DNA from: Nyssa sinensis
Lineage: Eukaryota; Streptophyta; Magnoliopsida; Cornales; Nyssaceae
Length of the DNA: 64,000 bases
Reading direction: 5' to 3'
Assembly (NCBI GenBank): GCA_008638375.1
Contig: CM018048.1
Span: 7,869,589 to 7,933,588, forward strand
The notes under the pieces are model-generated. The model was given only the letters and a program-made list of their open reading frames with translations. It was not told the origin of the DNA and made no database searches. The position numbers and the translations under genes were made by a program. Positions 9,664 to 21,390 of this stretch are shown here, piece by piece (within the stretch, counting starts at the first letter, position 1; every line of letters begins with the position of its first letter).

Positions 9664-12600
9664 TCCCTCTTTGAAAAACTCAATATTTCATTACAAGATT
9701 ATCTTGGTTGTTACAATCAACCAAAAACTCTCGAGTGTGTTGATGCCACTTTTTTTTCTTCTTGCTACTCTCCTTTTTTGTTCTGCAAAGTAAAGAAAGG
9801 CTACGAAATTCAAATAGGAGAATGTTGAATGGGGCACTGAACGAAGTGAGAATAAATTTGTGCTTTTTTCTGTGACTGATATGGGTGTTTGATTCTAGGG
9901 AGAAGAGAGAGAAAATATGAGATTTTTTAATATTAATTTATTTTATTTAAAAAATTAAAAATAATTTAAAATTGAAGGATAATACGGTAATTTTAATTTA
10001 TTCATTAACACCATCAAAAAACAAACTCTAATAGGAATAGCAGTATAATTTACCTTTGATTATATAAAAAAAAATCAATTACATCATAAGCTCTCATGCT
10101 GATTATTTTTTTATTTTTAAACAACTTCTTATTTAAAGAAAAGAAATTGATATTCAAAAATAAATAATTTTCTTTATTTGTAATCATTAAACATTGTCTT
10201 TTATCAAATTATTTTAAATATTAATCAATTATATAATAATTATTTATGTAATAATCAAAATTAGTTTAAAAAATCTAAATCTTCCTTTATTTTTCCTTTT
10301 TTTTTTTTTACATAAGTTGAAAATTTATTTATCTTTCTTTATTATATTCTCTCTTAGTTTTCATACATTACCTCATTACCTTTTTTTTCTCAACTCTTCA
10401 GAACAGATGGAACTCTTTTTTGTTCTTGATGTCACTTTTGATTCATTCGTGCGCGTCTTTGCCTATCATTATTTTAAAAAAAATTGATGTATTTAGACTT
10501 TGCCCTTCTTGATGTATATCAAAATTGGTTCAAAAGTACATTTGTTTCATCTAACTTCATAATTTTGTAGCCCAATTTGAATCAATATTTTCTATGATGA
10601 ATCATAATTCACTGAATAAAATGGAATTGGGATGAAATAGAACCGGCCATTCAAATAGATATGGTTGCAGAGGTAAGGCATAAACAAATAAATGTTGAAA
10701 ATTGTTTTCAACTTGAGAAAGAATGTTGGAAATGAAATCAAATAAACTTAAAAAGTGCGATGTTGAGATTTTTTAAGTCAAATTTAGAGTGAACGCTACA
10801 TAATGAAATGAAAATGGTTTGACCTTCGCAACTGTACCCAGAACCCCCCAAAGTAAAAATACCTTATAAATGGAGAGTCATGTTATGAAATTAGAGTTAT
10901 TTAAATATCAAACTCTGTGTGTGTGAGAGAGGGGGGCTTTCATGCTATCATTTGGAGGGCCAATATAGAAGGCTAACCTTCTAATGTAGAACAAGTACTG
11001 GAAGAGTTTATACAATAATTGGACAAAAAGAACCCCAAATTGAAGTTAAATTGCCTTGTGAAAGAGGTTGAAAAGATTTTTCAAAAATGTTTTGGGTTGG
11101 GTCACCTCAACATACCCATACTCGAAAACCACCATAGTTTGACCTGTGATGGCCCAACGATTCAAACTCAATGCTATTCTATTACTACAGTGAATTTCGG
11201 ACAAATTCATCGTTTAGCCTTTCAATTAGACAATTTTACTATTTTTGAAAAGTTTTGTTTCTGCAATTACTTTGCATAGGAAACTCTTTTTGATTCCCGA
11301 TTTCTTTCTCTCTTTTTCTTATCTTATCTAAAATCTAATTTTGGCTTCAATTTAACAAAAGCCTCAAATTTAATTTTATCCAAATTTCTCTAATTTTCTA
11401 ATTTTATTAGGATTTATATATACAAGTTGTGGTTTCCTAATCAAAATAGTAGTTTCTTACACTTATAAATTTCTATTATTCAGTTATCACTAATAAAGTA
11501 AAATTTTCAAATTTTATAGAATTTTCTCTTGCTTGGATTGATTGTTCTCCCATTTTGGATATTGAATTTATTCGTATCCATCCTATCACTTTTCGTGTTG
11601 TGTCACCTTCACTAACTAGTTGATCTCTAACCTTAATCATCTCTATATAAATATAAATATGTAGACACGCACACTTTTCATTGACAATAGCCGGTGGTCT
11701 CAGAACCTAAATTTGATTTCACAATAGTTGGTATAAAAACCAATAATTTGACCTTGATGTATTTAAAATTTATTGAAGGGAGTTTCCAACAGTACACATA
11801 TAAGACCAAAACATAGAATAGATCCCAGGCAAAATATTTTATTCCCAATAGTCCTCTAATTTTTTATTTTATTTTATTTTGGAGAAAACTGCCCTTCCAT
11901 GCATATTACTGTGATTCTCTTTGTGTGAATTGTGCACGCACTTCAAAAAAAAATTTAAAATTTCAAAATTCATTATCTCATAATATATAAATCTATTTTC
12001 AATAAAATTTATATATTTGGATACTACAAATTAAGATCTATCAAACAAGATCCATATTACATTTGAAATTTTGCACAAAAAAAAAAGGTCCAAAATACTT
12101 AAATTTCACTATTTTCTGTGAAACTAGTAAAACACCTGAGTCAGTTTGGTTGGCTAGATCTAAAAAACAAAAACATGAAATTCATCTATAATTCATGAAA
12201 AATGGACGATTGAACGCAAAGTTATGGCAGTTTAAAGTTTTGATACAATATGTTTTGTTTTCAACTTAGCTAAAATAGCTTACTTATTTATCTATTTAAT
12301 CATACGAATGAGGAAAAAACACTTCAAGATGGATGTTCATGGTACAACTTCAAGATGGATGCTTAATTGGATCTAAATCAACAACTTCATCATAGTTGCT
12401 TTCTCCATTTGGACGATCTGAACAACATTACATATTCAACAAACTTCCATAAGGTGGAAATTATAAAAGATCACATATTTTGAACAATTACAATTGAATG
12501 AAAAATAATAATAAATAAAAATCAAAGGAATTTAAGATAGTGAAACTTCACTCTCCAACGAAGACAATGAGTGATAGAGGTAGCTTATTAGAATTTCTTT

Positions 12601-13780
12601 AACTTGTTCTTTTAATTTTGACATGTGAAAGATGACTAATTTGCAAAAGCGAACTAAAATTCAAACATATAGGTTATCAAAGAATTATAGTTAAACATGT
12701 AAATGATTAAAAATATATAGTTCTTAATACAATCAAGGTGTTATACAATCAAATAAATCAAAATGTGAAATTTCACTATTTGGACACAACACTCATTCAA
12801 TAAACTTGCCAAATGACCACCGTAAAACAAAAATAAGTAAACAAACATAACCTAGTGAGAGTCTAAAATATAGTTCTTAATACAATCAAGGTGTTATGTA
12901 AGATTGATTGGTCACAGTTTCAAAAGAGTTTTAAGTAACCAAAAGCCAACACATGCTTTCCTTCAGCTGATGTAGAGATCGATATATTCAACAAGATGAA
13001 AAGAAGACAAAGAAGCCATTTCAAAACCCTAGTTTCCATTGTCATAGGCCCACAACTCTTTTTCTAATCACTATTTATTCTCTCTTTGAAACTAAAGTCT
13101 GTTATAAATGTTTGTCGATCATATGGAAAAACATACTATTGTGTATAAAAGCAAGTATGGCCTTGGGTACTGAGACCTAGACCACAACGTAGGGATGCTC
13201 TATGTCGATCCGGTAGCACAAAAGGGTGGCACAATTGCACCTCATTTTTCTTGGATGACGCTGTTGAGGTAGGTAATAGTGATGATAGACGTAACGATGA
13301 CAACGGAGGTAATGATCGACGATAGTAGAGGCGAAGACGACATTGGTAATGACAACAACTACAATAATGATCTGTAACTCAAGAGTTAAAACTCTTTCAC
13401 TATGGCGCAAGAGGGGTGATAGAAATGAGGCTTCAAAGAGGATTTGTAACCCATTAAATGAACGATTTTCACATGGTTGACTAATGAGATAGAGGTTGCA
13501 GAGCCATTAGTGGAGAACTCAATAGAGCAACAATTGAGATATGGTAAGAAAATATTGCAAACTTTGTATCGTAATTAGGGGTAAAAATTTCATTTAAGAA
13601 AAATATCCCTAAAAATGGACTTTAACTCATAAATAAAAGACTAGGTGGACTTGAAATAGTAAAACATAAAAGCATGGAGTCACGCTCAAATTAAGTCCCA
13701 AAATTAAACTGAAGACTAATTATCCATATAATTAAATCACAAGGAAGCATCCATAATGAATTTAAAAAAAAAAAAAAACA
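9664..13780. other. Gene-free AT-rich intergenic sequence
   Basis: No gene is supportable in 4.1 kb. The longest open frame (11019-11279, 86 codons) lacks a recognisable family, splice signals or coding-like composition. A phrase of about 35 bp (ATATAGTTCTTAATACAATC through AAGGTGTTAT) occurs at about 12715 and again at about 12867, with a 'CACTATTTGGACACAACACT' segment between them, suggesting a small local duplication. An A14 run lies at about 13766-13779, next to the truncated end of element E2. Confidence 0.6.
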
Positions 13781-13789
13781 TGTTGAAGG

Positions 13790-14226
13790 CTATAGGGTGT
13801 GGAGCCCATCTTGCCAACAACATCGTTAACTAAAGGGCATTACTGCCCATTATCTAACAGTAAGGTTTTTGGGATGCCAAATCTGCATATTATGTTTTCT
13901 CTGATGAAACTAATGATGGCAACGCTTATGGCTATTTTGAGGGGAATTTCCTCGACCCATTTAGTGAACATCTCTGTGGCCATAAGTATCCAAACATGGA
14001 TTTTGGAATTTAGGTTGATGGGTTCAATGAGATCAAGGCCCCATGTGTGAAATGGCCATAGAATATTTATGGGGTGAAGTCTCACTACTGGTGCGTGGAT
14101 CTTGTTTCCATGGACTTGGTAGGCTTTGCACTTCTTTATGTATGCCTTGGCATCTTTAATGATGGAAAATGGAGATTTCATTCCATTTTTTAAGTTGAAC
14201 CTTGATTGGGTCATGCTAGTCACCAT
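13790..14226 (-). pseudogene. E2 integrase, truncated
   Basis: Integrase inserts retrotransposon cDNA into the genome. On the minus strand the open part (14226 to 13840) shows part of the zinc-binding region (KCKAYQVHGNKIHAP) and the start of the catalytic core (WPFHTWGLDLI, with the first catalytic Asp, and MATEMFTKWVEEIPL). It then runs to FGIPKTLLLDNGQ, carrying the second Asp in the DNG position. After a stop the frame continues with VNDVVGKMGSTPYS-like residues, so the stretch holding the catalytic Glu is deleted or lost. It is not functional. Confidence 0.8.
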
Positions 14227-14702
14227 CTTCGTTGTTTTCTTCCTTTAGGTGCGTTAAGCACACTGCTTGGGGTGATTCGCTTACAAATTTTTATTTTGGT
14301 CCACGTTTTCTTAATGTCAACTTTTGAGTCTAGTGTTTCTAACACATCAAGATGTTTGTTGCAAGATTTTGGTGCATGCTCAATGGTTACTATCTTGAAC
14401 TTGTCCATCCATCGTTGGACAATGATGCGATAAAAAACCAACTTTGGTTCTTTTATGTCGAATTCTCCCAAGGTTTGCCACACTAATAAGTTGGCATCCC
14501 CTTTGATGCAAAGGGATGCGATACCCACATAATGTGCTACCATAAGCCCAAGTATGAGGGCCTTATATTCAACTTCATTATTGGTGTAGACAAAGTCAAT
14601 CTTGTAACATAGGCTAATTTCTTCTCCTTTTTTTGGTGAAGTTCGGACTATCTTGCCCTTTCTCCTTCCACCATGGAGGACCCATTGAACATCTAGGTCC
14701 AT
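14227..14702 (-). pseudogene. E2 second (archaeal-like) RNase H domain
   Basis: The segment YTNNEVEYKALILGLMVAHY followed by IKGDANLLVWQTLGEFDIKE matches the extra RNase H domain that Tat-lineage gypsy elements carry between RT/RNase H and integrase. The acidic residues of NNExEY and GD are visible, but the usual GDS is GDA here. It lies directly upstream of the integrase remnant on the minus strand and is separated from the first RNase H by stops. Confidence 0.75.
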
Positions 14703-14804
14703 GTGCCTAGTACTACTTTGTGTGGCACACTAAGTAGTCATCTTCGGTGAGCTCTTCATTTGGGGGCTCAAACTCTCTGTTTGGGAATTGTGCAAACAAG
14801 TCTG

Positions 14805-15194
14805 CTAAAACCTGGCTTTTATAGCTTTTGGGGAGACACAATGAATTTTAAATTCAAATAAAGGCAATAACCATTTTGTTTCCTTCCTCGAAAGCATTGG
14901 GTGATGTAATAAATATCTGATGGGGTCGCACTTTATCATTAATATCAAAGGATGAACTAGGAGATAATGCTTGAATTTATACACAGCGAACACCAATGCA
15001 AAGAAAAAATGTTCCGCATGAAAGTATCGCGCCTCAGGATCCCTGACAATATGACTGATGTAATAAATGGGACACTCCAGCCTTCCAACTTCTTGGGTAA
15101 GTAAAGCCCAAATTGACTTTATGGTGGTTGTAAGATACAAGATAAGTGACTTGTCCTTCAATGGGGAGATTATTACTTGTAGGGAAGTTAACAC
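14805..15194 (-). pseudogene. E2 RNase H domain of reverse transcriptase
   Basis: On the minus strand the product includes YYISHIVRDPEARYFHAEHF and ALVFAVYKFKHYLLVHPLIL, then LLHHPMLSRKETKWLLPLFEF. This is the normal connection/RNase H region of gypsy polymerases ('YY(I/V)S..L..AE.RY...E..', 'A...LR.Y....', 'L..P...GR...W...L.EF'). The frame is closed at both sides by stops or shifts. Confidence 0.8.
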
Positions 15195-15342
15195 TTTTTA
15201 TTCTATCAAAGGCCAGTTAATGCTCCTCCTTCCAAGAGAATGGGATATTCTCCTTTAACAAAGGGGTGAAGGCTTGCATTATTTCTATAGAGGCTGGAAT
15301 GGATCTTCTTATATAACTAACCTTACCTAAAAAGCTTTTTAG

Positions 15343-15890
15343 TCATTTCTGCGTGGTTGGTCGAGGCATATTTTGAATTTTAGATATTTTTGACATATTG
15401 GCTTCAGTGTCATGGCCATGGACAATACAGCCCAAGAACTTCCCCACTGTCACCCCAAAGGCAAATTTAAGTGGATTAAGGTGCAAGTTAGAATTTTTGC
15501 ATCTTTGAAACACCTTCCCAAGGTCTTCTGTGTGGTGTTCCTCTTTTATGTACTTCGCCACCATGTCATCTACATAAAACTCAAGGTTTATATGTAGCAT
15601 ATCATGAAACATGTAGGCCATTTCCCTTTAATATGAAATCATGACTATATAGAAGAAGTTCCCTATTAGTGTTTGGAAGGCTTTCATCTCTACATCTTGC
15701 AGGTCTATTCGAATTTGATTATAGCCACTAAATCCATCCATGAAAGAGAACATATAGCTTCTTACAGTGGCATCAATGATTGTATCAATAGTAGGCAATA
15801 AGAAATCATCTTTTGGACATGCTTGGTTGAGATCCCCTGAAGTTGATACACACCCATATCTACTCACTCTTTTTTGTCATTGGGACAATG
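15343..15890 (-). pseudogene. E2 reverse transcriptase
   Basis: Two open pieces on the minus strand (15867-15628 and 15621-15343) form the RT palm and fingers. The first has DLNQACPKDDFLLPTID and FMDGFSGYNQI, including the first catalytic Asp. The second has the YxDD box as FYVDDMVAKYI and LHLNPLKFAFGVTVGKFLGC. At least one stop near 15622-15630 breaks the frame. The catalytic residues are still readable, but the gene as a whole is decayed. Confidence 0.85.
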
Positions 15891-15999
15891 TTGGATAGTC
15901 ATAGTGGATGTTGAAAGGACTTGAAGAAGTTTGCTTTGAGGAGCTTCTCTAGTTCTACTTTTATTTGCAACTTTAGCTCTGGTCTAAAAATGCATAGAG

Positions 16000-17650
16000 C
16001 TTACTTCATTGGATTCATTGTCTAGATTGTGTTAAGTTTGTGGAAGATGACCTTGGGATCCACGCCAAGCATCCATGCACATGACCATGTGAAGACATTC
16101 GTGAATTCCTTCAATAGTTTAAGAATATTCTACTTCTGCTCTTGGGGCATCTCTTTGCGAACAAAGACTGGGCGTGAAACTTCTAGGTCATATGAGAGAT
16201 TAACTTCCTTGAGAAGTTGTTGTTGAGGTTAAGGCCCATTTTAGAAGCACTTATGGCCTTTTTTAGGTTCCTCTACAATCTTGTTTTCTTCTGCCACACA
16301 ACGATCTTCGTTAGGTTTACCTTGCTTAGGCAAAGATAACCCCATACACCATCATAAACGATAGCTAATGTTTTTAATAGGCATATGAACCTTTCTGATT
16401 TGGGTTGGTCAAGGTCCTTAACCTTCATTTTCCTTCCGTTGGTAAGAGAAAATTCCTTTGGAGTGTATCTTCGTATCGAGGTTCTAGTGTTTCATAGATC
16501 ATTGATAACAACAGGCCTTTAAGATCTGCATACTCAGTGAAGTATATTAAGTCTAAGTAATGGGCTTTATTTTGAAAAATGGGCACATGGTCCCTCTAAT
16601 TTTCACTACATTTTAGTTAATGATACCCTTTGTGTACTAATGATAAATGGATAAGACCACCAAGAATCTATGCATCCAGATCCTTTCAAACAATTCATGA
16701 TAAATGGAATCACCATTTATGATTATGTGGAATTTAGCATAACACTTTATAGGTCCCACCTCTAGATCTAGAATATCGAACGCAAGGCTTTTGTCTTTGA
16801 GACCCAAATCCTATAACATTAATAGGAGTTATACGAAGATCTTTTATAGTGAGTCCATCAACAAAGAATACATTCGAGGAAATTACGTTGATGGATGCAC
16901 GACCATTTAAGAATCCTCACAAGAACTCCATCCTATTGAGCAAAATGGGGACATAAAAGGGCTTGTTGTGTATGTAAGCCACAAGGTGATCAAATTCTGA
17001 ATGAGATGATGTGTTAGCTTCCTTTTTTTTTTATCAGCTTGTGTTTAGCTTCCTTAGCTGCACATCACATAGATCCATTGATGGTTGCATATGTTTCCTT
17101 ATTCTGCGTTACTTTTTGAAGGATTATATTGGTAGCTTATACTCTGAATTGTTCCCCAAAGCCCATTTAGTCAACGAAACATCTAAACTTTGTGCATTTT
17201 TTGAGTTTGTGGATCTAGTTGTCTGTTACCAAGGAAGTAGGGCAAGTTGTGGCAATGCAATCTTCTTCGAGGAACATCTCACGCTGGTCATAAATGGTCA
17301 CCATATGAATAACTACCCCGCCTTGGTGTTATGGTAAGGGAGACATTGGTCTTACCGTATATTTGAAGCTCATTTTTCATGAGTTTCTTATGAAGGAACC
17401 TTCTCAAGGTCCAACATTTTATCAAATAGTGATTGGTGGCTTAATGATAGTTATAGTAGGTATGACTATACTTATCTTTATTGGTAGGAGGCTTGCGAGG
17501 AGTAGATACTCCAACACTCCACCATCTAACCATTGTTTGAGAATAGTGTATACTCACTTTATGCCAGATAGGAACTTAGGTGGGGGAACTTGTTATATCT
17601 TCTTATTGGATCTGAAGGCGTTTTACCCTTCTGCGGTAAAATAGTGGCAT
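16000..17650 (-). other. E2 gag-protease/RT spacer, degenerate
   Basis: By position this interval should hold the gag C-terminus and protease of E2. No protease DTG motif could be read with confidence, and the frames are short on both strands. The plus-strand open frames here (for example 17011-17337 and 17363-17644) have no recognisable family. Confidence 0.5.
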
Positions 17651-17674
17651 TACACCGAAATCCCTTTAAGAAGA

Positions 17675-18363
17675 TCATTGCGATCTTGGCCCGAGGCTTA
17701 CCTCTCTAATAGCATTAGTAATCTTCCTAACTCCTTCAGTCAACCTAGAGAAGGCTGACATATTGCGATTGATGAGCAAGACTTTGAACTCAATTTCCAT
17801 TCCATTGATATATAAATTCAAAAGCACTTTTTCTGAAATGGGTTCGTAATAGTCCAAATAACTTTCATGAAACCTCTTGACGTAATCTTGGAGAGATTCC
17901 TGGCTTTTCTAGGAGACTTTGGCTAGTGTGAGCTTGTTGATTCATTTTTTTATATGGAAGAACTTTGAATGGAACTTTCTCACCATTTCCTCCCAATCTC
18001 GAATGAAGCCTTTAGGAAGGCCCAAGAACCATGTGTAAGCCCTATCAATGAGAGATTTAAAGAACTCCTTCAACCTTAGGTTGTGGTCATTCCCATGGTG
18101 GTTGAGGGATTCAATGAAGCAATGCACATGCTCATAGGAGCTGTCTTTTTTTTGTTATACTTTTGAAATTTGAGGACTTGTACGCTTCTGGATATGACAA
18201 TAATGCCACCTTCATTGGGTAAGGTGGTGCAAAGTAAGCTGAATAGAAGTCTTATTGCTCCTTTGGATTCTTGGGCTTGTCTTGGATTAGGAGGCCCCAC
18301 AGATTCTCTTACTCTTTGTTTGTTTAGCATTGCATCAAGAATGATTTGTTTGATTTGTTGCAT
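17675..18363 (-). pseudogene. E2 gag (retrotransposon gag family)
   Basis: The minus-strand piece 18127-17942 reads MHCFIESLNHHGNDHNLRLK and LKEFFKSLIDRAYTWFLGLP, the core of the plant retrotransposon gag domain ('..L...F..SL...A..WF..LP.....W..M...F...F'). The flanking pieces 18363-18076 and 17857-17675 continue it in other frames. The capsid protein would package the RNA, but this copy is broken by at least two frameshifts. Confidence 0.75.
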
Positions 18364-18680
18364 TGCCTACAAAATAAGCACCAAAGGATCATTTGATACA
18401 AGGTCGTTGTGATAATAAGGTGGAGGATGCCCTTGTTGTGTAGGGATTCTCAGAGTCGTTCCATGGGAATGAACAATTGATACTAGAACGTTTATAGCTT
18501 TAAGGGCATCTAATGATAAAAAGTGTTAGGGGGGAGGTGTAAGACCCTTTTCTTGGGGTTGGACATTCCCTTTCGTAGGATCAACATGAGGAGATGAACT
18601 TTATCTTATTAGTTTGGATGCTAGGTGTTTAGACCATTTTTTAGGGTTGCAGTTGGTGCCATGTTGATGTATACTACTCC

Positions 18681-18698
18681 TCGGTGGAGTCGCCAAAA
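18681..18698 (-). other. E2 primer-binding site
   Basis: The minus strand immediately after the LTR reads TTTTGGCGACTCCACCGA, resembling the TTTGGCGACTCC primer-binding site common in plant gypsy elements. Confidence 0.7.
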
Positions 18699-19339
18699 TG
18701 TAGATGGGAGGAGAGGCCTACTAGTGGTGAGAAGAGAGTATAAGAGAGTAAGGAAGTCTCAGTTTCTACGAGGAGGTTACGTGGGTATTGTTGGAGAGTG
18801 GTAAGTACACCATTAATGGCACTACAAGGTGGAGTGGTTTTGGGAAAAAGGTATGAGCTAACCAACGAAAATGGAATTTTAGGAAGGAAATGGACAAAGT
18901 TGGATCTTCTTCAAGTCTGAGGCATTGAATGCGATGAGACATGATATTCCAAGGATATTAATGACAACTTCTTTAATGAGGGTTTGAGCTTCCAAATGAA
19001 AGGCAATTCGTGAAGCTTCTGCATGGAGTTAATGATTTTTGAAGTTCCTCGGGGAACATATACTTGGTGCAATTTCTACTAGTTGGAAAGTGACTGTTGT
19101 AGTGGGGGATGGATTGTCTTAGTTTAGGAATCTCATCTCAAGTTTTTCTATGGATCAAGACTTAGTCTCTTCCACAAGACTTATCTCTTATCCGTGCACA
19201 CCTGGCCTTGTTACTTTTTGCTCATGGAGCTTTTTGTTTATTTAGCCATGAGTGTATTACAACTTACGAGGATGAGTGTTCAAGGGTTCTCGTCGCTGGG
19301 ATGCCACTTTGGCACTTCATGAAATTCCCACTATCTACA
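18699..19339 (-). repeat. E2 5' LTR (641 bp)
   Basis: On the minus strand this segment starts TGTAGATAG and ends CCCATCTACA, giving matching terminal TGTAGAT/ATCTACA. It is directly followed by a primer-binding-site-like motif, as expected for a 5' LTR. No partner LTR lies in the window. Confidence 0.7.
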
Positions 19340-20473
19340 TTAATTTGTTTGATACAAAAGAACTTAAAAATTAAATAAGAAGTTTTAAAAACGAAAATGA
19401 CAATCAAAAAACTTTAGACTAAATAAAAAATTCCAAAAAAATTGATAGAAGTTTCTAAGGTGTAAACGTTAAGTAAATATTACTTAAAGTGGCGCTGATA
19501 GCCTCAAATTCTTTACTGGGAAAAATATTAGGAAGTCTCTAAAATAAAATTTTCAATAATATTCATATTTAGTTAAAATAACTTGATATACATTGTTGGA
19601 CTCATTCTCTAATAGCTTAAACTTTTGGAACAACTGGTGATTTAATAGTGGGAATGAAGAATTTACTTGTAATCGAAAATTCAAGCAGTTATTGGTTTTA
19701 TCTGACATGATGTAGAATTGGAGATACATTGTCTTTCATGCTAGTTGCTCAGATGTTCTCTTGTTTATTAATTGGTACTTTTCTTTTCTTCTCTTTGATT
19801 TTTGATTTTTAATTTTTTCCATTATTACTCTTTCTTCTTTTGTCTATGGCCTCCTAAAATTCAACTAAAATGCATTATCAGATATAACATTGTAAATATA
19901 CATGAAAAGAATATGATTTCAACTTACTAGTCAATTTATTAGGTAATGGATTCGCTTCAGAATGGACAATGATGTGTCCATAAAAAAATCCTTAAATTTT
20001 TTTAACGATCAATTACAACAATAATTTTTTTTTCCTGCTTCAAAGACAAGAAGATCAGTCTATGCAAGGGCAGAGGGAAGGGGTGGTTAAGGTGGGCTGT
20101 AGCCTCCCCAAAATGTGGAAAAAAAAAAAAATTGCTTGTAAAATTTGGGCATTTTGTAAATTAGCATAGTTCAAAATTTTAACCCAATCCAATCTTTATC
20201 ATTCATTTCTTATTTTTTATCCCAAAATTTCAATCAAACCCAAAATTTTTATCTTAATTCTCTTATTTCTCTCCCAAAATTTTGTCCCAACTCACTAAGA
20301 TTTTTTCCAAATTTTTTTTAGCCTGTTCAATTTTTTAGCATCATAAAATGAAATGATGTTTCTTATTATGAGCTCAGTTTTGCTTGAGTTTTAATAGACA
20401 ACTTGTTTAATCAAGCTTTGTTCAAATGAGGCATATTATGGGATTAATGAACAACTTTAAGCTATATTATATT
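19340..20473. other. Gene-free spacer between E2 and E1
   Basis: No gene is supportable. It contains the third copy of the dispersed repeat (20072-20330) and AT-rich sequence. The last five bases, ATATT, are the target duplication of E1. Confidence 0.6.
20072..20330. repeat. Dispersed repeat remnant, copy 3
   Basis: GGGAAGGGGTGGTTAAGGTG, then TAGCCTCCCCAAAATG, a poly-A run and multiple CCCAAAATTT motifs resemble 4118-4290 and 6186-6340. The ends are unresolved. Confidence 0.4.
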
Positions 20474-20935
20474 TGATGTTGCTTGTTTTTTTATCTGAAG
20501 GCTTCCTCTCCCGAGCTTCCTGTCAAGAACTTGAGGTCAGAATGTCAACAGGAAGGCTCCGGTGGTAGCCGCTCCGATAATAAAGTCTGTAAAGAAACCG
20601 AAAACAGTAATTCAAAAGACAAATTTAATATAAATTGAAAACGTACCTTATGACCTTATTTATAGGTTGTAGACCTCCCAAGTTGAGTAGGATTAAAAGC
20701 CATAAAAATAGGGATTTGAGAATATCTGTAGATAGTTGTTTCCATATGTAACTTTGTTTTCTTACTCTAAGGCTAATAGCCTATGAAAAGCGATGAGAAG
20801 TTCGGAACACCTTACCTTTGAACCCTCCATGCTTGGTTGACTTGGATGAAATACCCTCTAATGATTTGTACCCTGAAGTGCTCATTATAAACACATGTCA
20901 TACCCTGAATACGGTAGTCAAATTATGGTATATCA
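20474..20935 (-). repeat. E1 3' LTR
   Basis: This 462-bp segment is colinear with 31546-32007. Its left border carries the target duplication ATATT, and its right border abuts the polypurine tract on the minus strand. Confidence 0.93.
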
Positions 20936-20948
20936 ACTACTCCCCCCC
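20936..20948 (-). other. E1 polypurine tract
   Basis: On the minus strand GGGGGGGAGTAGT directly precedes the 3' LTR. The equivalent site of element E3 reads GGAGGGAGTAGC. Confidence 0.75.
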
Positions 20949-21164
20949 AAGCCTTAGTTCTGTAGCATACTCGGAACTTAGGTTAGGGTTTTTAAGATGT
21001 CATATGTGTGTCTGTCATAAATGCGTCATTCCAAATTCTGAGGAGACAGCCGTTGATGTGACATTTATTGCATTAGCCACCAATTGGATTTACGAGGCCA
21101 TCATTGCTTCAACCGCCAAGGCAATTCAGAGGCGATGCCCTCCCACGTGGACGCCCGTTGGATT

Positions 21165-21176
21165 GATATAAAAAGG
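21165..21176 (+). promoter_or_regulatory. TATA box of the E1 antisense gene
   Basis: GATATAAAAAGG lies about 225 bp upstream of the conserved ATG at 21391 and about 230 bp outside the LTR. Element E3 has CTATATAAAG at the matching place (52361-52370). Upstream sequence is also conserved between the two (GAGGCCAT.ATT....TCAACCG), supporting a plus-strand promoter independent of the LTR. Confidence 0.7.
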
Positions 21177-21390
21177 AGGGTAACATATTACTACTCCCCT
21201 TTTTTCAACACTTTGGCATTTTGAGAGTCTTTAAATTGCAAGAGAGATCTTTGAGTGAGGCAAACTCCGGCGTGCCATGAAGATCAACTCCAATCAAAGC
21301 TGTGGTCAGGTTCGGTTGCAAGAATATTTCCTAAATTCTCTTCATCTTTTCCCCTCTTTCTTCTACTCTTCTTCATTTTCTGTTCAAACC

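Larger units (their letters stand above)
13780..19339 (-). mobile_element. Ty3/gypsy retrotransposon E2 (decayed, 3' end lost)
   Basis: On the minus strand the order is LTR (19339-18699), primer-binding site, gag, degenerate protease region, RT, RNase H, second RNase H and integrase, the order expected for Ty3/gypsy. The NNExEY-type second RNase H resembles that of the Tat lineage. Many frameshifts and stops are present in every domain. The body ends at about 13780 inside the integrase core. No second LTR was found there, so the element is truncated and no target duplication could be assigned. Confidence 0.85.

Noticed and set aside
9643..9828. 61-codon plus-strand open frame
   Set aside because: It starts inside the TRIM LTR and crosses the target-site junction at 9659, so it is a chance frame.
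11019..11279. 86-codon plus-strand open frame
   Set aside because: No recognisable family, no splice context, and composition like the surrounding AT-rich spacer.
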